From the NCBI GenBank assembly GCA_041648895.1, contig JBAZOB010000040.1, positions 1 through 6,763 on the forward strand: DNA of 6,763 nucleotides. Direction: 5' to 3'. This document shows, piece by piece, positions 1 to 5,379 of this stretch; within the stretch, counting starts at the first letter, position 1, and each line of letters begins with the position of its first letter. Made by a program: the position numbers and the translations under genes. The notes under the pieces were generated by a model. The model saw only the letters and a list, made by a program, of their open reading frames with translations. It was not told the DNA's origin and ran no database searches. The stretch is from JBAZOB01 sp041648895 (GTDB taxonomy: Bacteria > Patescibacteriota > JAHJAL01).

Positions 1-282
1 ACCGGCATCGTAGTAATTGACAAAACGGTCAACGACACTTTTTTTAAACTCTTTTTCGAAATTATATATTTTTAAGGGAATATCGAGTTTGGCACACAGC
101 CGTTTGATGGTTTGTAATGACTCTTGATTGCAACACTTGTTTTCAATACAGCCCGCGCATTGGGAATTTTGGTCATGCCAAAAACGCATAAAAACACCGA
201 CCAAGTCGTGACCTTGTTCTTTTAACAAATAGGCGGCGACCGAGGAATCGACGCCGCCGGATAAGGCGATGGCGGTTTTCAT
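1..282 (-). CDS. mnmA: tRNA 2-thiouridylase MnmA, N-terminal part (cut by window edge)
   Basis: MnmA uses ATP and a relayed persulfide sulfur to thiolate U34 of the Lys, Glu and Gln tRNAs in the cytoplasm. Only the first 94 codons are present; the full protein is usually about 350-380 residues, so the rest lies left of base 1. The PP-loop ATP-binding motif SGGVDSS is at residues 8-14, preceded by the hydrophobic strand TAIAL and followed by the family-typical VGVFMRFW at 28-35. A Cys-rich CAGCIENKCC stretch at 42-51 matches the MnmA variant with a CC pair in this insert, and IPLKIYNFEKEF follows. The ATG is 2 nt after the stop of the 369-residue gene, so the pair is almost certainly cotranscribed and probably translationally coupled. 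No Shine-Dalgarno is visible. The family call is firm; catalytic cysteines further on cannot be checked. Confidence 0.95.
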   Translation of the reverse strand, partial: MKTAIALSGGVDSSVAAYLLKEQGHDLVGVFMRFWHDQNSQCAGCIENKCCNQESLQTIKRLCAKLDIPLKIYNFEKEFKKSVVDRFVNYYDAG

Positions 283-284
283 GA

Positions 285-1394
285 CTAATGATGGCTAGCT
301 ACGACATTGAAGTCTTTATTCATCTTCATATCAAACACATTGTTGTCGCGTTGATCTAAAAATATCATCTTGTTCCCTTCAATAATAGTGAATTCATAAT
401 ATCCCGGGTAAAAGACAATATCACTACCATCTTGTTGGTGAGGAACTTTGAGCAATGAATTAAAAATTAATTGTCTGAGAGTAATGTCGTCAAAAGAGTA
501 TTTAAACGTGCGACTAAGAGGCGGCTTGGAGACGAAGTGAGTCGGTGTTTGGCCCTTGTCGATATGCGTGACTTCACCCGGCCGAAATTCAATATATACT
601 CCGTTGTCCTGACTGATGGAAATTGATCCTCCATATTGTCCTCGTAAAAATTCATTGACACTGATGTCATATTCATGACATGTGTGAAGAAAATCCTCTG
701 ATAGGTTTGGATATAACGGCTGGACATGTTGTTTGACGACTTTGTGCAGAAATTTTAACTGCTCAATATCGCTATAATTTATCGTTTTTCTGTTTTCTTT
801 GATATAGTTTTTGATAACATAGTTCTGAATAATATGGCTAGAGTCAGCCGATTTTTGAAAATAACGCAACAAGTGCGCCCGGGCAACAACATCAAATTTT
901 TTACTAAAATCATTTAGTTCAAAATTCTCGACTTTTATTTGGTCGGCAACACTATTCTTTGCAGATACCAAATAATTACTATATTTGTTTTTTATTAGTT
1001 CTTGGTTAATACTGTCATGGATAAATTCATGGGTGGTGTGACGGTCAATGTTACACGTGCTATATTTAGTAACTAGTGAATCATCTTTTTTCGGTATCAG
1101 GATGATAAAATATTTTTTGGCGTTGAGTTTGGTAAATGTTTGATGTGGATTCTGTAAAAATAATGACAAATCGCCGATAACTCTTTTTTGTCGAGGTAAA
1201 TCTAGTTTTTCTAGATTTTGAAAACCGACTTCCCGACTTTCAAGCAGGGAATTAGATAATTCTCTTAGTTTAATTTGGTCTTCATGATTATCGGTGGTGG
1301 AAATATGCTTCGAAATTCTTTTAGCCCAATCATTGATTCCGAATATATGATAGTTTTCTAATGGATTATCATATTTTCCGGTATTTTTATCCAT
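285..1394 (-). CDS. Unrecognised 369-residue protein with an HEFIH (HExxH) motif
   Basis: I do not recognise this family. The protein is probably cytoplasmic: there is no signal peptide or membrane segment. Residues 1-90 look helical and charged. A hydrophobic strand (YFIILI, 95-100) precedes THEFIHDS at 121-128, which contains HExxH (H122, E123, H126), the zinc-binding pattern of zincin peptidases. The Asp after the second His departs from the usual uncharged position, so a peptidase role is only a suggestion. A helical, Lys/Asn/Gln-rich middle (130-235) follows, then a segment from about 255 rich in Gly, aromatic residues and alternating strands (GGSISI, GVYIEFRPGE, YYEFTIIEGNKMIFLD) that looks like a small beta domain. 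It has its own promoter (1424-1452) and ends 2 nt before mnmA. The ATG at 1394 is the first in frame and lacks a Shine-Dalgarno. It appears more AT-rich than mnmA. An alternative is a lineage-specific protein in which HExxH occurs by chance. Confidence 0.8.
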   Translation of the reverse strand: MDKNTGKYDNPLENYHIFGINDWAKRISKHISTTDNHEDQIKLRELSNSLLESREVGFQNLEKLDLPRQKRVIGDLSLFLQNPHQTFTKLNAKKYFIILIPKKDDSLVTKYSTCNIDRHTTHEFIHDSINQELIKNKYSNYLVSAKNSVADQIKVENFELNDFSKKFDVVARAHLLRYFQKSADSSHIIQNYVIKNYIKENRKTINYSDIEQLKFLHKVVKQHVQPLYPNLSEDFLHTCHEYDISVNEFLRGQYGGSISISQDNGVYIEFRPGEVTHIDKGQTPTHFVSKPPLSRTFKYSFDDITLRQLIFNSLLKVPHQQDGSDIVFYPGYYEFTIIEGNKMIFLDQRDNNVFDMKMNKDFNVVASHH

Positions 1395-1423
1395 AAATAG
1401 AATTATTGAATGCCTTAAACGAA

Positions 1424-1452
1424 AGTATAGTTCTAAATATGGAATAGGACAA
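1424..1452 (-). promoter_or_regulatory. Sigma70-type promoter for the 369-residue gene and mnmA
   Basis: Reading the minus strand, a -35 TTGTCC (1452-1447, 4 of 6 matches) is separated by exactly 17 bp from a -10 TATACT (1429-1424, 5 of 6). The predicted start of transcription near 1417 gives a leader of about 22 nt before the ATG at 1394. It lies in the 64-bp gap after the Nudix stop, so the 369-residue gene and mnmA can be expressed independently of mazEF-Nudix. I see no terminator hairpin in the gap, so read-through from upstream is also possible. Confidence 0.55.
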
Positions 1453-1458
1453 TATATT

Positions 1459-1869
1459 TTATAATTTCTTAATCAGTTCCTTCAAACTCTCGTGTGTCAC
1501 TGGATAATCGCCATTTAGGAATTCATCTTTAGTGATCCAACGAAATTCAACAATATCTTCTACTTCATCAGGATTTTGATTGAGGTTGACTTGACTATTT
1601 TGAGGAAGGCAAATGAAGGTGGTAGCGGCAATTTGGACACCGTCGTTGCGGAAAAACCAGAATATACCCAGGGGGCGTTCGATTTTGACATCGAGAGTGG
1701 TTTCTTCTTTGACTTCGCGAATTAGAGCATCATAGGGCGATTCGCCGTGGTGGACGCGGCCGCCGGGCAGGTCCCAATAGATGCCGCTGGGGAAGTTTTG
1801 TTTGATGATGAGAAATTTACCCTCTTTTTGAATGATGGCCTTGACGGCGGTTTGGACGATTTGATTCAT
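1459..1869 (-). CDS. Nudix hydrolase (MutT-like)
   Basis: Nudix enzymes cleave nucleoside diphosphates linked to another moiety (NTPs, oxidised dNTPs, ADP-sugars, dinucleotides), releasing a nucleoside monophosphate and a phosphate-containing product, with Mg2+. The 136-residue length is typical of a single-domain member. The Nudix box spans residues 37-59: G37, E43, then REVKEE at 51-56 with the metal-binding Glu residues. The usual Gly near its end is replaced by Thr58. The preceding YWDLPGG (31-37) is the standard lead-in. The C-terminal FRWITKDEF (109-117) matches the common W-x-x-x-x-E/D-hhh signature. The ATG lies 8 nt after the mazF stop, so it is probably the third gene of a mazEF transcript. 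The substrate cannot be read from the sequence. The placement recalls MazG, a nucleotide pyrophosphohydrolase of an unrelated fold encoded after mazEF in E. coli, but equivalence is inference. Confidence 0.93.
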   Translation of the reverse strand: MNQIVQTAVKAIIQKEGKFLIIKQNFPSGIYWDLPGGRVHHGESPYDALIREVKEETTLDVKIERPLGIFWFFRNDGVQIAATTFICLPQNSQVNLNQNPDEVEDIVEFRWITKDEFLNGDYPVTHESLKELIKKL

Positions 1870-1877
1870 GAAGTGGA

Positions 1878-2210
1878 TTAACCTATTAATACTTGTAATT
1901 TATTCTGTATTTGTTTAGTTATTCTGCTCGTACCTTTCTGAATAAATACAATTTTTCTAGTCCGCCAATCCAGGCATCTTATTTGATCAGTTAGAATGGC
2001 TCCAGATATTTTTTGGATATTTATTTTAACTTCAAACGGGTATTTTTTTACTTGGCTGGTAATAGGACATACAATTATCAATCCAACTTTTTGATTGTAT
2101 ATTTTGGGAGACAGGACATAAGCAGGGCGGCGGCCACTTTGTTCGCGGCCCTTTTGGGGATTAAAATTAATCCAAATAATATCACCTCGATTGGGGATAT
2201 ATTCTTTCAT
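1878..2210 (-). CDS. mazF: MazF-type mRNA interferase toxin
   Basis: MazF is a ribosome-independent endoribonuclease that cuts single-stranded RNA at short motifs (ACA in E. coli), arresting growth until bound by MazE. This copy closely follows the E. coli pattern as I recall it: Y-I-P-N-R-G-D-I-I-W at the N terminus, NPQKGREQSGRRPAYVLSP at 17-35, YPFEV at 57-61, LTDQIRCLDWR at 73-83 and the terminal VLIG. Residues matching the catalytic Arg and Thr of E. coli MazF are R28 (GRRP) and T51 (PITSQ), so the toxin looks intact. I chose the ATG at 2210, giving 110 residues. It overlaps the mazE TGA by one base (TGATG) and has an AGAGG 7 nt upstream. In-frame TTG (2216) and GTG (2213) starts would add one or two residues but fit the ribosome-binding site less well. 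The cleavage specificity of this homologue is unknown. Confidence 0.96.
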   Translation of the reverse strand: MKEYIPNRGDIIWINFNPQKGREQSGRRPAYVLSPKIYNQKVGLIIVCPITSQVKKYPFEVKINIQKISGAILTDQIRCLDWRTRKIVFIQKGTSRITKQIQNKLQVLIG

Positions 2211-2446
2211 CACCAAACCTCTTTGCCTTCTGGTTGGCCGAAATCAATTTCAGAATGAATATTTGACTCGTCAACAAATTCCATTAATCTTTTTAGATCG
2301 AGTTGATTTTTTGGCTTAATGATAATTTGATTGACGTCTTCAATGATATCGACTTCAGAGCCATTTTTAAGTGCTAGCCCTTTGGCGATAGTACTGGGAA
2401 TTCTTACTCCAAGGCTGTTGCCCCATTTTTGAATATTTGTCTTCAT
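2210..2446 (-). CDS. mazE: MazE antitoxin
   Basis: MazE neutralises MazF and represses its own operon. At 78 residues it has the usual length. Residues 1-45 form the SpoVT/AbrB-type swapped-hairpin DNA-binding half: IQKWGNSLGVRIPSTI at 5-20, then EVDIIED and QIIIKP. Residues 53-78 form the extended MazF-binding tail, ending in EIDFGQPEGKEVW, very close to the E. coli C terminus. This shows that TGA is read as stop here. The stop overlaps the mazF ATG by one base, which favours antitoxin-first coupled synthesis. The ATG at 2446 has no Shine-Dalgarno. The -10 ends 6 nt upstream of it, so transcription may begin at or next to the A of the ATG. A palindromic operator overlaps that promoter, consistent with autorepression. 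Confidence 0.95.
   Translation of the reverse strand: MKTNIQKWGNSLGVRIPSTIAKGLALKNGSEVDIIEDVNQIIIKPKNQLDLKRLMEFVDESNIHSEIDFGQPEGKEVW
2218..2222 (-). promoter_or_regulatory. Shine-Dalgarno of mazF (inside mazE)
   Basis: AGAGG lies 7 nt upstream of the ATG at 2210, within the last codons of mazE. It is the only clear Shine-Dalgarno among the starts in this window, and it favours the ATG at 2210 over the TTG and GTG just upstream. Confidence 0.6.
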
Positions 2447-2452
2447 ATTTCT

Positions 2453-2481
2453 AGTATATACATTGTATATTCGTAAATCAA
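2453..2481 (-). promoter_or_regulatory. Promoter of mazE-mazF-Nudix
   Basis: On the minus strand a -35 TTGATT (2481-2476, 4 of 6) and a -10 TATACT (2458-2453, 5 of 6) are separated by 17 bp. The -35 covers the TGA stop of the VOC gene (2480-2478), so the promoter is packed onto the end of the upstream gene. Only 6 nt (AGAAAT) separate the -10 from the mazE ATG, which puts the expected transcription start on or beside the A of the start codon. The mRNA would then be leaderless or nearly so. Confidence 0.6.
2454..2470. promoter_or_regulatory. Probable MazE/MazEF operator, alternating palindrome
   Basis: A 15-bp perfect inverted repeat with one central base (2456-2470, arms ATATACA and TGTATAT) lies between the -35 and -10 of the mazEF promoter and runs into the -10. 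A second palindrome, GTATATAC (2454-2461), shares the middle arm. The middle GTATA can thus pair in symmetry with TATAC on either side. E. coli mazEF is described as having an alternating palindrome in its promoter, and this copy has the same logic. Binding would block RNA polymerase directly. Confidence 0.6.
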
Positions 2482-2870
2482 GATTCAGTTACTTTTTCTT
2501 GCATTATTTCAATAACGAAGTTTATAAATATATCAGGTAAATCAAACCAATGTTCTTGATTTGACCAGCTTCCTTGCCGGAAATTCATGTTATTACTCTT
2601 GGCCCATTGTTTCAGTAATTCTATATCTGAAATTGGGTTGCTAGAAACGAAACCAATGTGAGTGTTTGTTTTGGTGTCTAAAGATAATGGTTCGTCAGAA
2701 ACTTCGATAATTTGAATGTCCATATGTAATGGTTTTTGTTCAATCATCGCCCATCGGCCCTTGTCTGGTTGGTACGAAATTGTACAACCTAATTGTTTAA
2801 ATAGCTCGAGAGTAATTTCGAGAGTCTTCGGTTGTATGGTGTAGGAAAAATGATGGAGTCTAGGTTTCAT
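2478..2870 (-). CDS. VOC (glyoxalase/bleomycin-resistance fold) protein
   Basis: This 130-residue protein has the length and strand pattern of a single vicinal-oxygen-chelate subunit made of two beta-alpha-beta-beta-beta units. The first half is HHFSYTI (6-12), a helix with LFKQLGC, then strands around WAMIEQ and HMDIQIIEV. The second half is THIGFVSS (70-77), a helix (DIELLKQWAKSN), then HWFDLPD and FINFVIEIM (115-123). H7, H71 and E121 sit where VOC enzymes carry metal ligands. Members act on diverse small molecules (glyoxalases, dioxygenases, epimerases, antibiotic-binding proteins), and no substrate can be assigned. The start overlaps the end of the ACT gene by 11 bp, indicating cotranscription. 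The stop codon lies inside the -35 of mazEF. There is no Shine-Dalgarno. Similarity is judged from pattern alone, so the call is moderate. Confidence 0.62.
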   Translation of the reverse strand: MKPRLHHFSYTIQPKTLEITLELFKQLGCTISYQPDKGRWAMIEQKPLHMDIQIIEVSDEPLSLDTKTNTHIGFVSSNPISDIELLKQWAKSNNMNFRQGSWSNQEHWFDLPDIFINFVIEIMQEKVTES

Positions 2871-3270
2871 TTTCGACAGGGAATCCTGCTTCTTTTAGGG
2901 TATTTATAGCGATTTCATATGTTTCTTCACGGACGAGTATATAGTCTTTGGAAAAGGTGGAGACCACCAAGACATTTAAATCGACGCTGGCGATGGTTTG
3001 GGTTATTTTGGCTAAAAATCCTTTGGCTAAAAATGGTATGGCAACTTTGATTTCAATGAGTTTAAACCATTTAACTTCATCAGTGTAATCAATTTGATCA
3101 ATGTTTTTCTTCTCCGTGACAATTGTTATTTCATCTTGATCTTGAGAAACAAAAAAATGATTATTCAAATTAATTTCCGAATATCTGGATAGTTTTAAAT
3201 AGGCATATTGACCTTTATGAACTATGGCCGTGCTGTTTTTTATTATTTGGTCTAATTTATTTTGATTCAT
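2860..3270 (-). CDS. Stand-alone ACT-domain protein (CASTOR/ACT_7-like)
   Basis: ACT domains bind small ligands, usually amino acids, and dimerise to regulate enzymes. The protein resembles the bacterial family of small proteins with paired ACT-like units. An N-terminal unit (about 10-55) includes YAYLKL and FFVSQDQDEITIV. It is followed by VKWFKLIEIK (67-76). The C-terminal ACT unit (77-130) has GFLAKITQTIASVDLNVLVV, then STFSKDYILVREE and an AINTLKEAGF helix. I chose the ATG at 3270, giving 136 residues. A TTG at 3282, 2 nt after the upstream stop, would add MKLN; neither start has a Shine-Dalgarno. It ends 11 bp inside the VOC gene and starts 14 nt after the P-loop gene, so all three are likely one transcript. 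No catalytic domain is present. It may sense an amino acid for an unlinked partner, but the ligand is unknown. Confidence 0.82.
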   Translation of the reverse strand: MNQNKLDQIIKNSTAIVHKGQYAYLKLSRYSEINLNNHFFVSQDQDEITIVTEKKNIDQIDYTDEVKWFKLIEIKVAIPFLAKGFLAKITQTIASVDLNVLVVSTFSKDYILVREETYEIAINTLKEAGFPVENET

Positions 3271-3284
3271 ATTTAATTTCAATA

Positions 3285-3788
3285 TTATACGAACTTATCG
3301 TGAATAAATTGTTTGAGTTCGGCTGTGTTCTGAATTCTAATGACTTTTTCTTCGAACCCATTAATAGCTTTTTCAATGTATGGCCTTTCGCTTTGGTGCC
3401 ACATGACTTTTAAATATTCCCAATTAAATGTTTCGATGCAACCCGGAGCTAGTTCGGGACGGGTGCGGCCACGATATTGCCACCAGCGTTTTAAACCGCC
3501 GATAAAAGCTAAAAAGCCTGAATAATCTAGATACAGAACCAGGTCAGCATTTTTCAATAACAATGAAGCAGCTGGCTCAAGCCAACCTTCGACTACCCAT
3601 TGTTTTCGCTTGGCGATTTGGGTAAATTCTTGGTTAACTGTTTTTTTATCAACTTCTTGCCAATTATTTTTCCATCCAAATTGATCGTAGTGATAAACAG
3701 GAAGATTAAATTGTTGTGATAATTCTTTGGCTAAGGTAGTTTTACCAGTACAGGAAATGCCGATAATAAGGATTTTCTGATATTTCAT
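3285..3788 (-). CDS. P-loop nucleotide kinase-like protein (FlaR / DNA topology modulation type)
   Basis: A 167-residue P-loop NTPase of the adenylate-kinase-like class often annotated as 'topology modulation protein FlaR'. True substrates are mostly unknown, and phosphate transfer to a nucleotide or small molecule is the family expectation. Walker A is GISCTGKT at 10-17. YHYDQFGWKNNW (32-43) is the conserved substrate-side segment, WVVEGW (64-69) follows, and ADLVLYLD (81-88) forms the core strand carrying the Walker-B-like acidic residue. An Arg-rich lid RGRTRPELAPG (106-116) and a final VIRIQNTAELKQFI (149-162) complete the pattern. There are no membrane segments. The ATG is 9 nt after the upstream HD stop, and the stop is 2-14 nt before the ACT gene, so it sits inside an operon. 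No Shine-Dalgarno is visible. Confidence 0.85.
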   Translation of the reverse strand: MKYQKILIIGISCTGKTTLAKELSQQFNLPVYHYDQFGWKNNWQEVDKKTVNQEFTQIAKRKQWVVEGWLEPAASLLLKNADLVLYLDYSGFLAFIGGLKRWWQYRGRTRPELAPGCIETFNWEYLKVMWHQSERPYIEKAINGFEEKVIRIQNTAELKQFIHDKFV

Positions 3789-3797
3789 AAATTTGAT

Positions 3798-4433
3798 CTA
3801 ATAGTATAAATATTTTTCTGGCAGTTCACCGGCCATTTCTTTTTTTAATTCATTTCTGATTTTGAAGGCGGCTTTGACTTCGGGAAGGACAATTTTTCGA
3901 TCCCAATCTTTGGCGCGGACTTTTTTGTTGTCGGCCATCAGTTCAGTGACGGACTTTTGGGGATTTTCATGCCACCAGCAAGCGTAAAAGGGACCGACGA
4001 AATGAGAAGCGGCGTCAGCCGAAGATAATATCTGGACTTCAATGGGATATTGATCCATGTCGCGGCGACGGTCGATAAATTCGGCATATTGAATAGCTTT
4101 TTCAATAATATCAGCTGGAAATCCAATTTCTGCCATTTTTTTTCTACCCTGGGTGATAGTAACTTCCTCTTGATTGGCAAAATCGAGCGGCTTGCCGTAG
4201 TCGTGTAGCCAGACTAGTATTTCCACCATTTCTCGGTCGGCCAGTGGATATTTGTCGCAAAGCTCCATGGCAATTTGGTAGACAATTTCCAGATGATATT
4301 TGACAAACCATTGGTGGTGACGAAATTCGGGATTATTGGCATTGGCGATCATGCTTGTTTTTAGTTTTTCGATGAGATCTTGCATAAAATTGTGTAATTT
4401 ATGGCTAAAATATATTATTTCTTTCCTTCCCAT
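3798..4433 (-). CDS. HD-domain metal-dependent phosphohydrolase
   Basis: HD-domain proteins hydrolyse phosphoester bonds in nucleotides or related metabolites using a His/Asp metal centre. The candidate ligands are H47 (KYHLEIV), the doublet H77-D78 in LVWLHDYGK, and D140 in LSSADAASHF. Their spacing is that of the family. A C-terminal extension (150-211) with several Trp, Lys and Glu residues has no motif I know. The start is uncertain. The ATG at 4433 gives 211 residues and overlaps the upstream HD gene by 19 bp. The ATG at 4385 (residue 17, MQDLIEKL) gives 195 residues, keeps the whole HD core and leaves a 29-nt gap. Neither has a properly spaced Shine-Dalgarno. It is adjacent to a second, different HD hydrolase. 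The substrate is unknown. Confidence 0.8.
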   Translation of the reverse strand: MGRKEIIYFSHKLHNFMQDLIEKLKTSMIANANNPEFRHHQWFVKYHLEIVYQIAMELCDKYPLADREMVEILVWLHDYGKPLDFANQEEVTITQGRKKMAEIGFPADIIEKAIQYAEFIDRRRDMDQYPIEVQILSSADAASHFVGPFYACWWHENPQKSVTELMADNKKVRAKDWDRKIVLPEVKAAFKIRNELKKEMAGELPEKYLYY

Positions 4434-5068
4434 TCAAGGTAGAATTCCTCTAAATATTGTTCCAAGAATTGGTGCCGGTGCCGGGCTAGTTTCTTGCCGG
4501 TGGCTGTATTCATGTTGTCTTTGATGGATAAAGCTTTTTCGTAAAAATGGTTGATAGCGGTTGATTTGGATTGGATATATTGTTCTTTGCTCATATTGGG
4601 ATTGGGCGGGACGTGGGGATTATAGATTTCATTGCCCATAAAACCGGCAAAGGAAAAAGTGCGCGCAATGCCGATAGCGCCAAGAGCGTCCAAACGATCG
4701 GCATCCTGTATGACGTCCAGCTCTGGTGATTTAAACTCCTGCACATGGTCTTTGCCTTTATAGGAAACATTATTAATAATTTGTTCAATATGATTAATAA
4801 TTGGTTGGCCAACATTGAGGTTGCCCAAAAATTCGGAGGCTTTTTGAGCGCCGATCTTTTCATTGCCATCATGGAATTTGAAATCAGCAATATCGTGCAG
4901 CAGAGCGCCGAGTTCAACCACGAACATGTTGACTGGTTCGTGTTGACCGATATGTCTGGCCAGCTGCCAGACGCGGTAGATGTGCCACCAGTCGTGGCCT
5001 GGTTCGGCATGGCGCATGACTTTTTTCACATGGGCGACGGTTTGATTGATAATTTCTTTTTTATTCAT
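4415..5068 (-). CDS. YedJ-like HD-domain phosphohydrolase
   Basis: This resembles E. coli YedJ and its relatives, HD hydrolases whose physiological substrate is not settled. The 217-residue length fits. Visible in order: GHDWWHIYRVW (24-34) with the first metal-ligand His (H29), the doublet H58-D59 in ALLHDIADFK, a helical segment with HIEQIINNVSY (93-103), and the diagnostic IQDADRLDALGAIGIAR (120-136), which supplies the final metal Asp and is nearly identical in YedJ. The C-terminal part has KSTAINHFYEKAL and TATGKKLARHR, also typical. The ATG at 5068 lacks a Shine-Dalgarno. Its 3' end overlaps the next HD gene by 19 bp, so the two are likely coexpressed. The two proteins share only the fold motifs, so this is not a simple recent tandem duplication. 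Confidence 0.9.
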   Translation of the reverse strand: MNKKEIINQTVAHVKKVMRHAEPGHDWWHIYRVWQLARHIGQHEPVNMFVVELGALLHDIADFKFHDGNEKIGAQKASEFLGNLNVGQPIINHIEQIINNVSYKGKDHVQEFKSPELDVIQDADRLDALGAIGIARTFSFAGFMGNEIYNPHVPPNPNMSKEQYIQSKSTAINHFYEKALSIKDNMNTATGKKLARHRHQFLEQYLEEFYLEWEGKK

Positions 5069-5080
5069 GTTGTCTTAATT

Positions 5081-5143
5081 CTAATATAAATGACCGCCGA
5101 CCGGCACGCGGAGGTCAGGCGAGACCAGCACACATGTTGCCAT
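5081..5143 (-). other. GC-rich patch containing a possible 20-codon ORF
   Basis: The gap between the DUF1653 stop and the YedJ-like ATG holds a patch that is strikingly GC-rich for this window: 29 of 39 bases at 5091-5129 are G or C. On the minus strand an ATG at 5143 opens a 20-residue frame (MATCVLVSPDL...GGHLY) ending at TAG 5081. It begins 8 nt after the preceding stop and ends 12 nt before the next start, a spacing like its neighbours. The same DNA carries repeated GACC/GGTC words that allow competing short stems. One is GACCGCC (5092-5098) with GGAGGTC (5110-5116), 6 of 7 pairs. Another is GGTC (5113-5116) with GACC (5123-5126). It could be a small gene, a structured RNA or leader, a weak terminator, or a fragment of a mobile repeat. 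I cannot choose between these. Confidence 0.3.
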
Positions 5144-5151
5144 AATTTTAT

Positions 5152-5376
5152 CTATTTAATTTTTTTAAATCTTGGGACTTTTTGACCGTCAATCTCCACG
5201 GTTTCGCCAAACATTTTCTTGGGCCGGGCCCAGATAGCGTGGGGGCCGAATTCGTCAGAATCGTACAAGGCCTGGTAAATAACAAGTTCTTCCAAAGTTT
5301 CACTATGCCGACCCACTCCAAGCACTCGATATTGTTTACCGGAATAATGTTGATAAATTCCTAGTTGGATTTCCAT
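5152..5376 (-). CDS. DUF1653 domain protein
   Basis: A 74-residue protein that is essentially one DUF1653 domain, a small widespread bacterial family of unknown function. The pattern is complete: GIYQHYSGKQYRVLGVGRHS (6-25), then TLEELVIYQALYDSDEFGPH (27-46), the IWARPKKMF segment (48-56), an acidic GETVEIDG, and the closing VPRFKKIK. The alternating hydrophobic strands suggest a small beta barrel, and the conserved aromatic and His residues suggest ligand or partner binding, but this is inference. It is cytoplasmic, with no signal or membrane segment. It lies 62 bp after the phosphatase stop and may share its transcript or use the weak promoter in that gap. The ATG at 5376 has no Shine-Dalgarno. 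Confidence 0.92.
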   Translation of the reverse strand: MEIQLGIYQHYSGKQYRVLGVGRHSETLEELVIYQALYDSDEFGPHAIWARPKKMFGETVEIDGQKVPRFKKIK

Positions 5377-5379
5377 GTA

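Noticed and set aside
1395..1458. Terminator between the Nudix and 369-residue genes
   Set aside because: No GC stem is present; only a promoter can be supported in this gap.
2211..2216. Upstream TTG (2216) or GTG (2213) as the mazF start
   Set aside because: The ATG at 2210 has the best-spaced AGAGG and the TGATG junction typical of coupled genes; the longer forms add only one or two residues.
3271..3282. TTG at 3282 as the start of the ACT-domain gene
   Set aside because: A normal ATG lies four codons in, and no ribosome-binding site supports the TTG. It remains possible.
3283..3288. Perfect TATAAT before the ACT gene as a promoter
   Set aside because: No acceptable -35 or TGn extension lies upstream, and the sequence is formed by a stop codon in AT-rich DNA.
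4745..5089. 114-codon open frame on the plus strand opposite the YedJ-like gene
   Set aside because: It lies wholly antisense to a gene with strong family motifs, and its own translation shows no recognisable domain.
5092..5116. GACCGCC/GGAGGTC stem as an intrinsic terminator
   Set aside because: The stem is imperfect, with an 11-nt loop, and is followed on the minus strand by mixed A/T rather than a U run.
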